Shown here: one piece after another, positions 22,261 to 32,576 of the stretch
How the letters are laid out: the number at the start of each line of letters is the position of its first letter
How positions within the stretch are numbered: position 1 is the stretch's first letter
Source: Uloborus plumipes
Lineage: Eukaryota; Arthropoda; Arachnida; Araneae; Uloboridae
Direction: 5' to 3'
NCBI GenBank assembly: GCA_038373865.1
Contig: JAXGGA010002022.1
Location: 1-64,000, forward strand
DNA: 64,000 nt
Position numbers and translations under genes: made by a program
Notes under the pieces: model-generated
What the model was told of the DNA's origin: nothing
The model's database searches: none
What the model saw: the letters and a program-made list of their open reading frames with translations, nothing else

Positions 22261-24856
22261 CGAGATTATTAAGGATTGTCCTGTTGAATCTCTCCAACAT
22301 GCTGTCCGATTGTGGGTGTAGTGGTGTCGTTCGAGTTTTCTCAATTTTGAGGATTTTACATAGGCCCTTAAACACAGCAGAGATGAAGTTTCTCCCCTGA
22401 TCGGAGTGGATCTGCAAAGGTGTCCCATATCTCGAGATCCAATGCTGGACTAGAGTCTCTGCTACAGTGGTATCTTCTTGATCCGGAATGGAATATGCTT
22501 CGGGCCATTTGGTGAAAAATTCAATGGAAACGAGGATGTATTTGTTCCCATCAGTAGTTTTTGGTAGAGGACCAAGAATGTCGATCCCGATTCGTTCGAA
22601 AGGAGCTCCTACGTTGTAAAGATGTAGCTTCCCGCGGCTTCTTCTCTTCGGTCCTTTACGGGCAGCACAGGCGTCACAAGAATGACACCACTTCTCCACG
22701 TCATCCTTCGCCTTGCTCCAGAAGAAGCGCTCTCGAACCTTGTGGAGGGTTTTCAGGATACCAAAGTGTCCTCCAGTCGGACTACTGTGCAATTCCTTTA
22801 GAACGTCTGGAATTCTTGATCTGGGAAGGAGTAACTGCCATTTGAATGCTTTACCATCGTCAGATTCCCATTTCCGATACAGGACGCCATTTCGCAACTG
22901 GAGAGATTTCCATAGAGCCCAGTATCTTTTCGTTGCAGGACTGTAGATAGAAATGTCTTGCCAGCTAGGTCGCCGACTGTCTTTTTCCATTAACTCTATG
23001 ATAGGCTTTAGGTCTGGGTCTTCAAGCTGATCTTTTCTAACTTGGTCGTCACTCCATGGATCAGGATCTGAAGATGATGAAGTAGCAGTAACTTGACAGG
23101 CAGTAGGGATTGTCGTCCCGTACTGTTTCTCAATTCGGGAGCAATAATGGCAGTTCTCGGAACAAGGTCTTCTTGATAATGCGTCAGCATTACCGTGTGA
23201 CAAACCTTTTCGGTGCTTAATCTCGATGTCATATTCCTGGAGCCGCTGTATCCACCTGGCTACCTGGCCCTCTGGATTCTTGAAATTCAAAAGCCAAGTT
23301 AAAGAGGCATGATCAGTCCGGAGCAGGAATTTACGGCCGTAGAGGTAATGATGGAAATGTTCTACAGCTTTAACTATGGCGAGCAATTCCTTTCTCGTGA
23401 CACAATAATTTCGCTCCGACTTGGATAAGCATTTGCTCCAGTAAACGATGACATGTTCGTTACCGTCTATTTCTTGAGATAAAACAGCTCCAACGCTCTC
23501 GTGGCTCGCATCAGTGTCAAGTATGAAGGATTTTTCAGGCTGAGGATAAGAGAGAATAGGCGTTGATGTTAAAGCCTCCTTCAGCTGTAAAAATGCATCC
23601 TCGCATTCTTTGGACCATTCAAATTTTTTTTTGCTCTCCGTCAGCTTATGCAAAGGTCGTGCAATGTTGGAAAAACCCTTCACAAACTTCCTGTAGTACG
23701 TGCAGAGCCCCAGGAAACTTCGCAGCTGATGGACATTTTCGGGGCGGCTCCAATTCTTGACTGCAGATACCTTATCTGGATCTGTTCGTACACCTTCGGA
23801 AGAGATAATGTGACCAAGGTAGTTCACCTCACGGCGGAACAAATTACATTTGGACGGGCTTAACTTCAGGTTGGCTTCCTTAAGCCTCTGCAGCACCTTC
23901 CTAAGATTAACCAAATGTTCCTCAAAACTGCGTCCTATGATGATGATGTCGTCCAAGTAGACAAGACAGGATTCATAAGAGAGTCCTCGCAGCACTGATT
24001 CCATTAGACGCTCGAACGTGGCTGGTGCATTGCAGAGGCCGAAGGGCATCACTTTAAACTGCCACAAGCCTTGTCCGGTTGTAAACGCCGTCTTCTCTCG
24101 GTCGTCGGGGTGTATCTCCACCTGCCAGTAGCCGCTCTTTAAATCCAGGGTCGAAAACCACTTGTGTCCAGAAAGGGTGTCCAGAGTGTCATCGATCCGT
24201 GGAAGAGGGTAACTGTCCTTCTTGGTGATGTCATTCAGACGTCGGTAGTCAACACAAAATCTGGTGGAGCCGTCTTTCTTTCGGACCAAGACGATAGGGG
24301 ATGCCCAAGGACTGGATGAGGGTTCGATGACGTCATTCTCCTGCATCTCTTTTACGAGGATCTCAACCTCTTCCTTCTTGGCGAACGGTAGTCGTCTTGG
24401 ATGCTGCTTGATAGGGGGATGATCTCCAGTGTCGATCCTATGCTGCGCTAAACTCGTGCGACCAACATCTTCGGGTGTAGATGAAAACACCTGCTTGAAG
24501 TCGTCCACCAATTTTTCCGCAGCGTATCTTTGATCCTTCGATAATGCTGCACTCCCAATTAATTTCGAAGTCAAGGATTCGGAAGACACAGTCTCGGAGG
24601 AATCAATTCTTCTGATGATGCAGTTTACGGGAGTACAAGTTGCCAACACTTCTCCTTTCTTAATATTCCTCGGTCTTTCACTTACATTGGCGACTCTCAC
24701 AGGAACTGCATTCCTTGAAAGGTCCACAAGCGTAGAGGCCACCAGTACTCCTTTTGGGCTATTATTCTGGTTAGGATATTCAATGAGGCCGAATTTAAAG
24801 CTGTTGTTTTCTTTGATGGAGCCAGGTATTAGTACTTCTGATCTAGAGGGAATCAA
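22121..24856 (-). CDS. pol: Gypsy pol: reverse transcriptase, RNase H, integrase N-terminus and core
   Basis: Reading from the TTG at 24856 (the frame is open to ~24895, overlapping the protease stop), I see RT with FCVDYRRLN near residue 200 and the catalytic YLDD at 300-303. RNase H follows with DTDAS (~447-451), TDHAS (~515) and HGNADALSRR (~554-563). The integrase has an HHCC finger (second His ~698; Cys 724 and 727) and DDE residues D759, D819 and E855, spaced D-59-D-35-E. After ~residue 862 the frame is wrong and the last ~50 residues are nonsense. The frame differs from that of the protease by -1, so expression would need a second shift or the copy carries another indel. It makes cDNA and integrates it, acting in a cytoplasmic/nuclear particle. 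Confidence 0.93.
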   Translation of the reverse strand: MIPSRSEVLIPGSIKENNSFKFGLIEYPNQNNSPKGVLVASTLVDLSRNAVPVRVANVSERPRNIKKGEVLATCTPVNCIIRRIDSSETVSSESLTSKLIGSAALSKDQRYAAEKLVDDFKQVFSSTPEDVGRTSLAQHRIDTGDHPPIKQHPRRLPFAKKEEVEILVKEMQENDVIEPSSSPWASPIVLVRKKDGSTRFCVDYRRLNDITKKDSYPLPRIDDTLDTLSGHKWFSTLDLKSGYWQVEIHPDDREKTAFTTGQGLWQFKVMPFGLCNAPATFERLMESVLRGLSYESCLVYLDDIIIIGRSFEEHLVNLRKVLQRLKEANLKLSPSKCNLFRREVNYLGHIISSEGVRTDPDKVSAVKNWSRPENVHQLRSFLGLCTYYRKFVKGFSNIARPLHKLTESKKKFEWSKECEDAFLQLKEALTSTPILSYPQPEKSFILDTDASHESVGAVLSQEIDGNEHVIVYWSKCLSKSERNYCVTRKELLAIVKAVEHFHHYLYGRKFLLRTDHASLTWLLNFKNPEGQVARWIQRLQEYDIEIKHRKGLSHGNADALSRRPCSENCHYCSRIEKQYGTTIPTACQVTATSSSSDPDPWSDDQVRKDQLEDPDLKPIIELMEKDSRRPSWQDISIYSPATKRYWALWKSLQLRNGVLYRKWESDDGKAFKWQLLLPRSRIPDVLKELHSSPTGGHFGILKTLHKVRERFFWSKAKDDVEKWCHSCDACAARKGPKRRSRGKLHLYNVGAPFERIGIDILGPLPKTTDGNKYILVSIEFFTKWPEAYSIPDQEDTTVAETLVQHWISRYGTPLQIHSDQGRNFISAVFKGLCKILKIEKTRTTPLHPQSDSMLERFNRTILNNLAYGLQKSTGLGQETSSVSAGLPQCCPRDHRIFPITDALRPRASATL

Positions 24857-24873
24857 TAAATCTGTTTGGGCTA

Positions 24874-25236
24874 TTATTTGATGAGCGGATTTAAGTTATT
24901 TTCAGCATTGAAAATTGCTATGTCTTCCCTCATCGAGTGCAGCTCATTATTTTTAAGGTCGATAGAAAAATCAAATTTTCTCAAAAAGTCCAGTCCGAGA
25001 ATGAAGGGATCTGTAATGTCAGCGACGAATGCCGTGTGATGGTAAGTGGCGCTTCCGAACATTATTTCTAAGTTCACTTTTCCTTCAATCTCAATTTTGT
25101 CACCTGTCACAGTTTGGAGAGTAACGCAGGGCGGCGTCCATAAGATCTTGAGTCCAAATTGACGAGCCACATCAGTCTTAATAATGGTAACGTTGGCTCC
25201 TGTGTCCACGATCATTTCGCAGGGAAACCCATTCAC
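24874..25236 (-). CDS. pol: Gypsy pol: aspartic protease
   Basis: A single catalytic triplet, IVDTGAN, lies near residue 10-14, with the ILGLDFLRKF motif near 80-90: a retropepsin half-monomer that acts as a homodimer to process Gag-Pol. The listed start is GTG, but the frame is open well upstream, overlaps the last codons of gag and stands at -1 to gag, so the protease is presumably made by frameshifting from gag. The GGAAAAC ahead of the gag stop is a possible but non-ideal slip site. It stops at 24874 (TAA), with the RT frame already open. Confidence 0.85.
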   Translation of the reverse strand: MNGFPCEMIVDTGANVTIIKTDVARQFGLKILWTPPCVTLQTVTGDKIEIEGKVNLEIMFGSATYHHTAFVADITDPFILGLDFLRKFDFSIDLKNNELHSMREDIAIFNAENNLNPLIK

Positions 25237-25349
25237 ATATGCGTAAATGAAGAGTCCATTGCAGCCGCCACTTCTTGAGGAAATCTGGAAAATTTTGGGA
25301 TGGGGCTCATTCCAATTTGGCGACCTCCGCCCCGCGAGATTGCCATAGC

Positions 25350-26453
25350 TTAGTTTTCCTGAGCTGAAGAGGAAGAGGTACCCTTCCCTCTTGTTTCTTG
25401 GCGGGCTTCGCAGTTCCTTCGTACATGGCCCTCACCGCCACATTTCCAGCACCTCAGTGGTTGTCCACTTTGGTCTTTGCGAGCCTTCTTCAGGGTCCCC
25501 GACATCTCTTTGATTTGTCGCTCAATTTCCGAGAGACGAGTTGAGATCGAATCCTGGGCGCTCACTTCCACGCCCCTGATTGAATGGCGATCCTTGCGGG
25601 ATGTTTGCTGTGCAGCCTCAAACTTCATTGCGTAGACCAGACCGGATTTAAGATCTTTGATGTCCGCCACCCGGAGAGCCGTCTGAATTTCTGGACTTCG
25701 CACTCCGTCTACGAAGTAGTTTAGGGCCAGGCTATCGCGAATATCCGAGGGACAGTTCGAGAAGGCGAGATGGGAAAGCCTCTCAACATCTGCTGCAAAA
25801 ACTTGCAGAGTCTCTCCAGCCCTCTGGAGTCGGGATTTCAGCTGGAGTTGGCTGAATTCTTTTTGGCATGCTTCGCCAAAGCGAAGCTCCAAGGCCGATG
25901 ATAAGGCTTCGAAGTCACGGTGCTTATCCTCTGGGAAGGTCTGTAGTATTTCAGCTGCATCCCCTCTCAGCGAGGCTGCAAGTTGACAGGCTTTCGTGGA
26001 AGAGTCCCAGGAGTTTGCTTCTGCAACGATGAGGAACTGCTTCTTGTAAATATTCCACGAGGTCTTCCCGTCAAATGTGGCCAGTTTAATGGATGGACGA
26101 GAAATTCCAGTTGTAGCTACACAGTCACTTGAATTGTTGGAGGATGCTGATAACTTCGATTCAAGTTCTTTAATTTTCTTGTCCACATGGTTTTCTACTG
26201 TGGTGATTCGATCTTCTAGGGCCTCCACTTTGTTTTCCATGTTGGTAAATTTAGTTTCCACCAAACATTTCATTGACGTTAAATCGCTCTTTATTTCTTC
26301 TTGATTAGTAGCCAGATCATTTTTTAATTGTTCTTGATTCGCAGCCATGTCATTTTTTAATTGTTCTTGATTCGCAGTCATGTCACTTTTAACAGCGTTG
26401 ATTGCATCAAGGAGTTTTTGCAGTTGTTCCTCCATTGCTCGAGTAATCACCAT
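25350..26453 (-). CDS. gag: Gypsy gag (capsid/nucleocapsid), 367 aa
   Basis: Starts ATG at 26453, about 75 nt inside the primer site. Residues ~20-60 contain repeats of an 11-residue (M/L)xxNQEQLKND-type unit in a predicted coiled coil. The middle (~115-280) has the retrotransposon-gag (capsid) look, with WxxYxxQF and LxxxLRGDAAEIL segments. One zinc knuckle, CWKCGGEGHVRRNC (C-X2-C-X4-H-X4-C), lies at ~335-348, followed by a basic serine-rich tail. The frame is intact. The product would build the virus-like particle and package RNA. It is encoded separately from pol, which is in the -1 frame. Confidence 0.92.
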   Translation of the reverse strand: MVITRAMEEQLQKLLDAINAVKSDMTANQEQLKNDMAANQEQLKNDLATNQEEIKSDLTSMKCLVETKFTNMENKVEALEDRITTVENHVDKKIKELESKLSASSNNSSDCVATTGISRPSIKLATFDGKTSWNIYKKQFLIVAEANSWDSSTKACQLAASLRGDAAEILQTFPEDKHRDFEALSSALELRFGEACQKEFSQLQLKSRLQRAGETLQVFAADVERLSHLAFSNCPSDIRDSLALNYFVDGVRSPEIQTALRVADIKDLKSGLVYAMKFEAAQQTSRKDRHSIRGVEVSAQDSISTRLSEIERQIKEMSGTLKKARKDQSGQPLRCWKCGGEGHVRRNCEARQETRGKGTSSSSAQEN

Positions 26454-26528
26454 AAAATTCCGAAGTCAAAAAGTCCTTAGGAAGAAAAGTCCGAATTCAC
26501 AGGTAATTCCAAGAAAGTCCTTGAAGAT

Positions 26529-26546
26529 GCCCCACGTTGGGCGCCA
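26529..26546 (-). other. Primer binding site, tRNA-Lys(1,2) type
   Basis: On the element strand it reads TGGCGCCCAACGTGGGGC, an 18-nt match to the 3' end of tRNA-Lys of the type used by several retroelements. It sits 4 nt inside the 5' LTR, where first-strand priming starts. Confidence 0.85.
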
Positions 26547-26550
26547 AAAT

Positions 26551-27158
26551 TGTAACGAGTCCGTAGCACCTTCAACTTTCTTTAAATGAACATTCCAATC
26601 TTGAGGAAGTAACTATAAATTTATTTACAAGTATGTACACTATTTACAAAAGGAGCAGGAAACAATTGCTAAACATCCAGCAATTAGGTAGCAAAACAAT
26701 ACACTGTACTCTCAACAGTAATTCAGCACCACGTATCTAACGTGAACAGTAATTAAGCAATTACAAAAGCAAAACATCGCCCAAGCGAATAGCGAATAAA
26801 ACGAGTCACCAGAATCAAATCTGAAAACAACTGACTGACTTGTGTTCAAGGCCAGCTATTTATACACGGAAAGAAATGTCCACAATATTCGAGAAAAAAC
26901 CTGGAATATTTTGTTTCATTCATAACTTGAACAATCCATTCACAAATTCTAGCGATAAGAAAAAAAACCACGCGAAAATGTCTTCACGCTTATTAAAGTT
27001 AGGGCAAGTGTAAAAACTGCTAAGTGTTTCAGGGCCGGTATACAGATGATAAAAGTGATATCTTCAGATACATTTGCAACATGTCGCCAGATAAAACCAA
27101 AACTAATGAAAATAAAGCAAGGCAGGAAAAACCACAACTATTTACAAGATTTGTAACA
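26551..27158 (-). repeat. 5' LTR of the gypsy element (608 bp)
   Basis: No difference seen from the 3' LTR. It holds the promoter that would drive the genomic transcript, with a TATAAATAG box on the minus strand at 26856-26864. Confidence 0.95.
26856..26864 (-). promoter_or_regulatory. TATA box of the gypsy LTR
   Basis: TATAAATAG on the minus strand, followed downstream by a TCAGTCAGTTG segment that could serve as initiator. The same box is at 21219-21227 in the 3' LTR. Confidence 0.6.
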
Positions 27159-27461
27159 TTATGTATGAAATGGAACAAAAGAAATTCTACAGCCAGAGTT
27201 AAATTCTTACATTCAACATGTTTTTAAATATTATGTAAACACGATTTTGATTTCTAGGAATGAGAAAAGTCTTAACGCAAAGTGCTGTATAATCAAAGAT
27301 ATGTTTTTTTTTTTTTTCCTTTCAAGGTGTGACTCTTTGAAAATATTTAGAGAAGTGAATTTACTTTTCGAAGAGTAAAATGCATGAAAATAGTGAAGTC
27401 CATAATAGTTAACCTAGAATGTTGAGATGCTGGAACCTCCGTTCCCATTCTAATCATCCTC

Positions 27462-28404
27462 ATGGGCGATTCTCTGTAAACTCGTCATTTTTCACACGAA
27501 ATCTGTCCGGGCACGGTTTTTTGAAATGTTCGTATAATTATAATACTATTGCTCAGAAAATGAATCTATTACTTTGGTTTGAAAGAGGGCCAATTGAAAT
27601 TTGTGTTTTTCTGATAAATCATGATAGGGGGTAAGTCCCCCGCCTAGTATAACCAGGCAGGGGACTGTGCCAGGTGACTGTATTTTTGCTCTTTGTTGCG
27701 AAATATCTGCAAAACTATTGGAACATAATTAGTTACGAGACTACCTATAAATTTAGGCACAAATCGTGGACATAATAATTAATATGTTTTATAATTAAAT
27801 TAATCGACATTAATAAAAGCACTTCCCAGAGGACTGTTTTCGCAACGACCCTGATGCATACTTTCATCACAAATGTGTCTCTCAAACTAAGCAAAGTAGC
27901 GTTTCAACACCGTTCTCGATGATTTCGGCAAATTCACACTGATTACTTTAAACTTCATGCCAAAAAGAATTTGCAAAAGTTATAGATTTTTCTTATTACA
28001 GCTTTGAATTTGTTGCAGGGGACTGTTTGAAAAAACTCCGGACAGAATTGACATGACAGTTTTAAGTTTTAGAAATACGTAATTATACCTTATTTCATAA
28101 GAAAAATATAGCTTCATTATTCTGTTTTTAGATATTAATTTCCAAATTTATGTAGTGTTAATAGGTTTTTTGAAATACTATCTTTAACAGTTAGACTATG
28201 GGATTGGGACAGCCAAGGGACTGTGTTTTCGGCGCTTAGATAATTTCTAGAGGGAAAAAAAATTAAATTGTTATCACTCCAAATACAATTGGGCCACAAA
28301 GTATTAATGCTTTACTTGTATTAAGAGCGATAATTACTTTATTACACTTTATTATTTTTAAAATATTCAGTCCGGAGATTACCAGTTTACAGAGAATCGC
28401 CCAT
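27462..28404. mobile_element. TIR element with internal GGGACTGT motifs (943 bp)
   Basis: Perfect 21-bp inverted ends: ATGGGCGATTCTCTGTAAAC + T at 27462-27482 and its complement at 28384-28404. The core has irregularly spaced (A/G)GGGACTGT motifs at about 27660, 27830, 28017 and 28216, plus GGTGACTGT at 27674. No ORF and no clear target duplication. It sits at the start of the third unit of the 20.26 kb tandem repeat. Confidence 0.75.
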
Positions 28405-28612
28405 ATAACTTTTTTCCACCTGCCGTGTTTTGTTATTTTCAATTTTTAAATTTTTATAAATATCTTTAAGTGTAAAACTATCGTTCGAAGGTATCATTTT
28501 ATTTTTAGTTATTTGTAAAATTCGAACTTGAAAAACAAACTTGAAAAACGCGATTTTTCACATTCGTTCTTTTAGCGTGGTGTCGACGATATGTCTTCGC
28601 CAGTTTTCTTTC

Positions 28613-28661
28613 CGTGTAATGTTGATATGCTGGAACCTCCGTTCCTATTCTAATCATCCCC
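28613..28661 (+). repeat. Second copy of a ~47-bp direct repeat
   Basis: It matches 27417-27463 (AATGTTGA-ATGCTGGAACC...) with three or four differences. The left copy directly abuts the TIR element at 27462; this copy lies ~209 bp beyond the element's right end, so it is not a simple target duplication. Confidence 0.7.
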
Positions 28662-28663
28662 AT

Positions 28664-28900
28664 ACAAGCTCTGAAGGGGTATAAATATTGGATTAATTTT
28701 CCCGTAATCCAGTATTTGAGATTCTGTCCGTGTTGATAGCGAAACGGGTAAACAATTCGCGCGGATAATTGACGTCATAAATTATCAGAAGCGCCAGTTT
28801 ATAAACGTCGAAGAACATTTCCGTCCGGGCTCTGTTGAACGGCCGATGCTTAGTGGATTATGGCGCTTTATTGATTAGAAGTCTTAAGCCATCAATAAAA
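28664..28900. promoter_or_regulatory. Candidate regulatory block (CRE and homeodomain-type sites)
   Basis: A stretch of complex, balanced composition amid simple AT-rich sequence. It contains TTGACGTCATAA (a perfect CRE core TGACGTCA near 28770), TTTATTGATTAG (~28869) and other AT-rich homeodomain-like sites. No ORF. The call rests on composition and motifs only. Confidence 0.25.
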
Positions 28901-31089
28901 ATAGACTCTTGTAGTGATTTACTGCATTTTTAATGAAATTTCATTTTTAAGCTGGAGCAATAAATTAGGATGTCGTTTTCGGCGGCATTGTACAAAATGT
29001 TTAGTAAATCAGGTCGGCTTTGTTTTTTAAGAATGATGAAAACATTGAAATTGTTATTTTTGTATCCAATTTGCAATGCAATGTTATAAATATTACGAGA
29101 ATTGTTTTTTTTTTTTTCAACCTCCCATAGGCTATTAAAAAAAACAGATGAATGTACCAAACATTTTGTATTATCAGAAGTAATGTACAATACGGGTTTT
29201 TTCTCAACATAATTTGCCTTGAGGGTTGAAGCATCTGTTATATTTGTGAAGAGGCTTTATAAAACCCTACTCGTAAAATGCTGCCGCCGATGATTGGAAG
29301 TGAGTTGTGAAGGTGTCTTTGAGTTTCACGTCAGTTTGGAAACCCGATGCCTTTCCAAACCCCAAGCCCCTGCACGAATTCAGGGAACATATGGAAGTCA
29401 CTAGGTGTTCGGTCGGGAAAAACTGGTGGGTGTTCAAAACTGTCCCATTGAAATTGCTGAAGTAGCCGTTAGGTTACACAAGCGCTATGAAGACGGGTAT
29501 TGCCATAGATCAGAACAATTTCAGAAGTCAGCATGCCTCTTTGTTTGTTTTGAGTAGCTCCCTGTAAGCGTCACTAAATATCACAATAAGAATCTTCAGT
29601 AATTCGCAAAACACTTCGCAATTCTTACTTGGCGGGAGACTCAATAGTGACAGTTGACAGCAGTTCAAACAACCCTCGTATTTTGCTATCTTCTTCCCAC
29701 TCAGGGGTGCCCCGAACCTTAATTTTTGGGAGGTTGGATTGGGGGGGGGGGGGGATATGGAAAAGCCTCAATTCAGTTCTGGTTGTAACCAAAAATTATG
29801 CATTTTCATTGGGTAAAAGATTTTATGCATGTTCACAAGCTAATTTACTGGGTTGCTGCACCACATTCCCTTCAACCCCCTAAAAAGGCTGACATAGAAT
29901 CATAAAAGTTGTCATAGTTTTTTTTTCCCTGAGTTATATGGATGAATTAAAAACTTTTCGGACAATTTAGAAAACTTCCCATTAAACATGAAAATATTTA
30001 TTCTCATCGTTTCAAATTTAGTAGCTAGTGTATAGGTTATTTTCGCTATTTTGAGATAATGTGTAAACTCATGCTAAGTTATGCAAAATTAGTTAACAAA
30101 GTCATGTAATAACGTAACTGAAAGATCCCACCAGTAAGTTTGAAAATTTTCACCGAACATTTCTTGTTTGCTTCTAAATAATAGCTTTTGCGTGGGAATG
30201 ACTTCACAGCTGAAATTATGCTAAAGTCAGACATCTATTCATTGGACTTGCAAATGTTAGTATCGTATTGTACCGCAAACGAACAAATTATAAATTTATG
30301 GATGCAACAACCAAGGGGACAGTTTCAGAATAGGTGTGAGTTTATCTTCCTGTCCATTCAATGTATATTTCACAGTTTTATCAAAAGCTGGAGCTTCGAC
30401 CCTTTTCAAAACCCTGCAACAACAAACAGAAGCTTCCCCATCCCTTACGGTCACTGGTTGCGGGAACACTAGTACGTGTCCGAAAATGGACTGACGAGGG
30501 GCTGGGGGCGGGGGGGGGGTGACGGACGTAAATGAGTATGGATTTTAAATTCGCTGCCGGACATGGGGTGCAGCTGCAATCGAATTTTCATATCGCCAAT
30601 TGGAGTGGAAACTACATTCTCATCATCGTCATTATCCGATACTCAGAAGGCGGTGAGAATGGTTCGCCAATCGTCGCCTTTCATCTTTCGCGCTTTTGCC
30701 GATCGGAGAGGACCACATCGCCAGGTCGCCACGATTGCGTTAGACCGCCCGAGGGAGTGTCCACAAATTGTTGTCCAGTTGTTAACTAGTTACTAGTATA
30801 CTCTGACTCAAGTTATTTGTTCTGAAACTACTAAGAATTCTTAAGCTTTCAACGGAAGAGTTCCGAATCCTTTAACCCTTTATGTCCGAAATCAATTTAA
30901 CGATGAATTTATATATATATATATATATATATTAAGTTGAAAACACATCAAACAACATATATACTGAGTAAAAAAATGTTGAAAATCAATAGGATCTGAG
31001 CCCCCCTACGCCTTAGGACCCATAAGAAAACTGTTCCCGATCACAGGTACCATCTGTCGGACTCTCGGCAAAGTACAAGGAGTGGTGCT
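28901..31089. other. Spacer, no supported gene
   Basis: No recognisable gene. 30540-30790 is GC-richer and open in two plus-strand frames (codons from 30532 and 30563), but neither resembles a protein I know; it could be a decayed exon or a conserved non-coding block. A (TA)n tract lies at 30909-30933 and G-runs at 29740-29753 and 30506-30520. Confidence 0.4.
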
Positions 31090-31620
31090 TAAAAGCTTCA
31101 GCGTGATTCCAGCCATTTAGGATTCATAATACTAAATTAATATAAGCGGAACTTCTGAGTCCCAAGTCACCAAAGATAGCTTAAAATTGCAGTTTTAAGA
31201 CTCTAATTTTGAAAAATTCCCTAAAAACACCTTCCTTTCCATAGTTTCAAAGATGGCCCAATTTTGCGTTACTAAGACTCTAGTTTTCATAATGGTATCT
31301 TTTCTAGGAAGAGAATGCCTCTAACTCTTTAAGCCTAACATCAATAAAGATGGCTTTAAATTGTGTTTTTAAGACTTCAATTTAAAAATAGTCTGGGGGT
31401 AATTCCCGAGTTATCCTTTGAAGTCACTAAAAGAATTCAAAACTTAAGTTTTTAGGATTTCATGAGCTCAAAAACATGTAAGGTGGGGGGGGGGGGGAGT
31501 ATTCGTATCCCTTCCACCATCTTTAAGTCACCCAAAAAAGTTAGCATGAAATTACGTTTTCAAAGCTTCAACTTCAAAAAATACTATCAAACTGTTTTTG
31601 TAGTTAACTAATATTAATTT
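31090..31620 (+). repeat. Degenerate ~100-bp tandem repeat, array 1
   Basis: Phrases such as CACCAAAGATAGCTTAAAAT, TTTTAAGACTCTAATTTTG and GAAAAATTCCC recur every ~90-120 bp. The same family forms the larger array at 39881-45115. Heavily diverged; no coding. Confidence 0.6.
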
Positions 31621-32060
31621 TGAGATAGGAATTGAACATGTAATGTAATACTGCTCGTTATTGTTTTAAAAACAAAAATCAACATTTTCTAATATTTCTG
31701 CTATACTAGCACATAGCTCAAAAAATGTTTGATTACCAATTTTTTATTAAACGCAAGTCTTATTCATTTCAAAAATTGCAAAACAAAGTAACTTGACTCA
31801 ATATTTGAGAAATATCAGTACACTTACCTCTAGAAAGCCAACATGAATGAAATTCTACCTAACTAAATATAACATACGATAAATCATTGAGAAATATCTT
31901 TTATACTAGCAGCTAATTTGTTTCCCCTTGAAATGACGTAAATCATACCTTGTATTGTTGTAGTAACAATCCAATATCTTTGTTATAAGCAGAGTGAAAT
32001 AATTGTCAACAAAATATCCAACAATAGTTAGGTCATTTTATTTGTTGGTGAAGTTTAAAT
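31621..32060. other. AT-rich spacer
   Basis: Nothing recognised. Confidence 0.5.
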
Positions 32061-32150
32061 TAGGGATGCATCGATAAGCAAATTGGCCGATTACCGATTA
32101 ATCGGCTGTTGTTAATCATCCGATTAATCGGCCTAACCGATTAATGATCA
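32061..32150 (+). mobile_element. hAT-like terminus with clustered palindromes (fragment)
   Basis: It starts TAGGGATGCATCGATAAGC, like the end of many hAT elements, followed by repeated CCGATTAATCGG palindromes (four in ~75 bp). I did not find the matching other end in the window, so it is a fragment or solo terminus. Confidence 0.5.
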
Positions 32151-32556
32151 AGATGATTATTTTTAGTACTATCAATTTCCTAATCACTGTTTTTTCTTCT
32201 TCTTTCTTTCTTTTACACAATTCCGATTTTAGAAATAGTTACTAATTTATATTTCTTGGAAGGTTTTTTTTTTTTTTTTTTTTCATTCTCCTAGTTTTAT
32301 CAAAATAGTTTCGAAATTTATCCAATTTTTTGAACAAAAGTTCATATTATTGTTAGTAAAATTACATTAACACATGACATAATTAACACATTGTTAATTT
32401 CGTTATTTCAATATGAAATATTAAAAAAAAGTAAGGGGAGGATAGGAGGAAATCTAATTTAGAAGTGCTTGGGTTTTAAACTTTATTTTTCAATTATATT
32501 AGTAGGCATAGGCATTTAATTCATAACTTTTACTCTTTGCGAAATTTAGAGGTCAT
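32151..32556. other. AT-rich spacer
   Basis: No gene. A T-run lies at 32266-32283. A probable LINE target-duplication copy, TTAGAGGTCAT, is at 32546-32556. Confidence 0.5.
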
Positions 32557-32576
32557 CTAAAAGCATTAAGTTTGAT

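Larger units (their letters stand above)
20914..27158 (-). mobile_element. Ty3/gypsy LTR retrotransposon, 6.25 kb, recent, broken in integrase
   Basis: Order on the minus strand: 5' LTR (27158-26551), tRNA-Lys-type primer site, gag, protease, RT-RNaseH-integrase, polypurine tract, 3' LTR (21521-20914). The LTRs are 608 bp each and I found no difference between them, so the insertion is young. The flanks ATAT (left) and TTAT (right) are a 4-bp target duplication with one mismatch; unit 1 of the host tandem repeat reads ATAT at this point. Pol is interrupted by a frameshift in the integrase and by a frame change between protease and RT. No envelope gene. It is vertically inherited genomic sequence, apparently not coding-competent as written. 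Confidence 0.93.
20261..27440 (+). repeat. ~450-bp tandem duplication, second unit split by the gypsy element
   Basis: Unit 1 is ~20261-20701. Unit 2 is 20702-20913 plus 27159-~27410, and a third unit starts at ~27412 before the next TIR element. Shared landmarks include GGAATTTTTACCTCCTC, a GTTCATTTCAAT block, GTTAAATTCTT and CAAGGTGTGACTC. Unit 1 is uninterrupted at the gypsy insertion point (near 20470), giving the pre-insertion sequence. Confidence 0.8.

Noticed and set aside
21754..27158. Endogenous retrovirus with envelope
   Set aside because: Only ~230 bp separate the end of integrase from the 3' LTR, with no room for env and no membrane-protein frame.
27417..28661. ~47-bp direct repeats as target duplication of the 27462-28404 element
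   Set aside because: The left copy abuts the element but the right copy is ~209 bp away; too long and misplaced for a target duplication, more likely part of the tandem unit.
30532..30796. Overlapping 77- and 85-codon frames as a small gene
   Set aside because: Two competing frames in the same GC-richer block and no recognisable protein; mentioned only as a compositional island.
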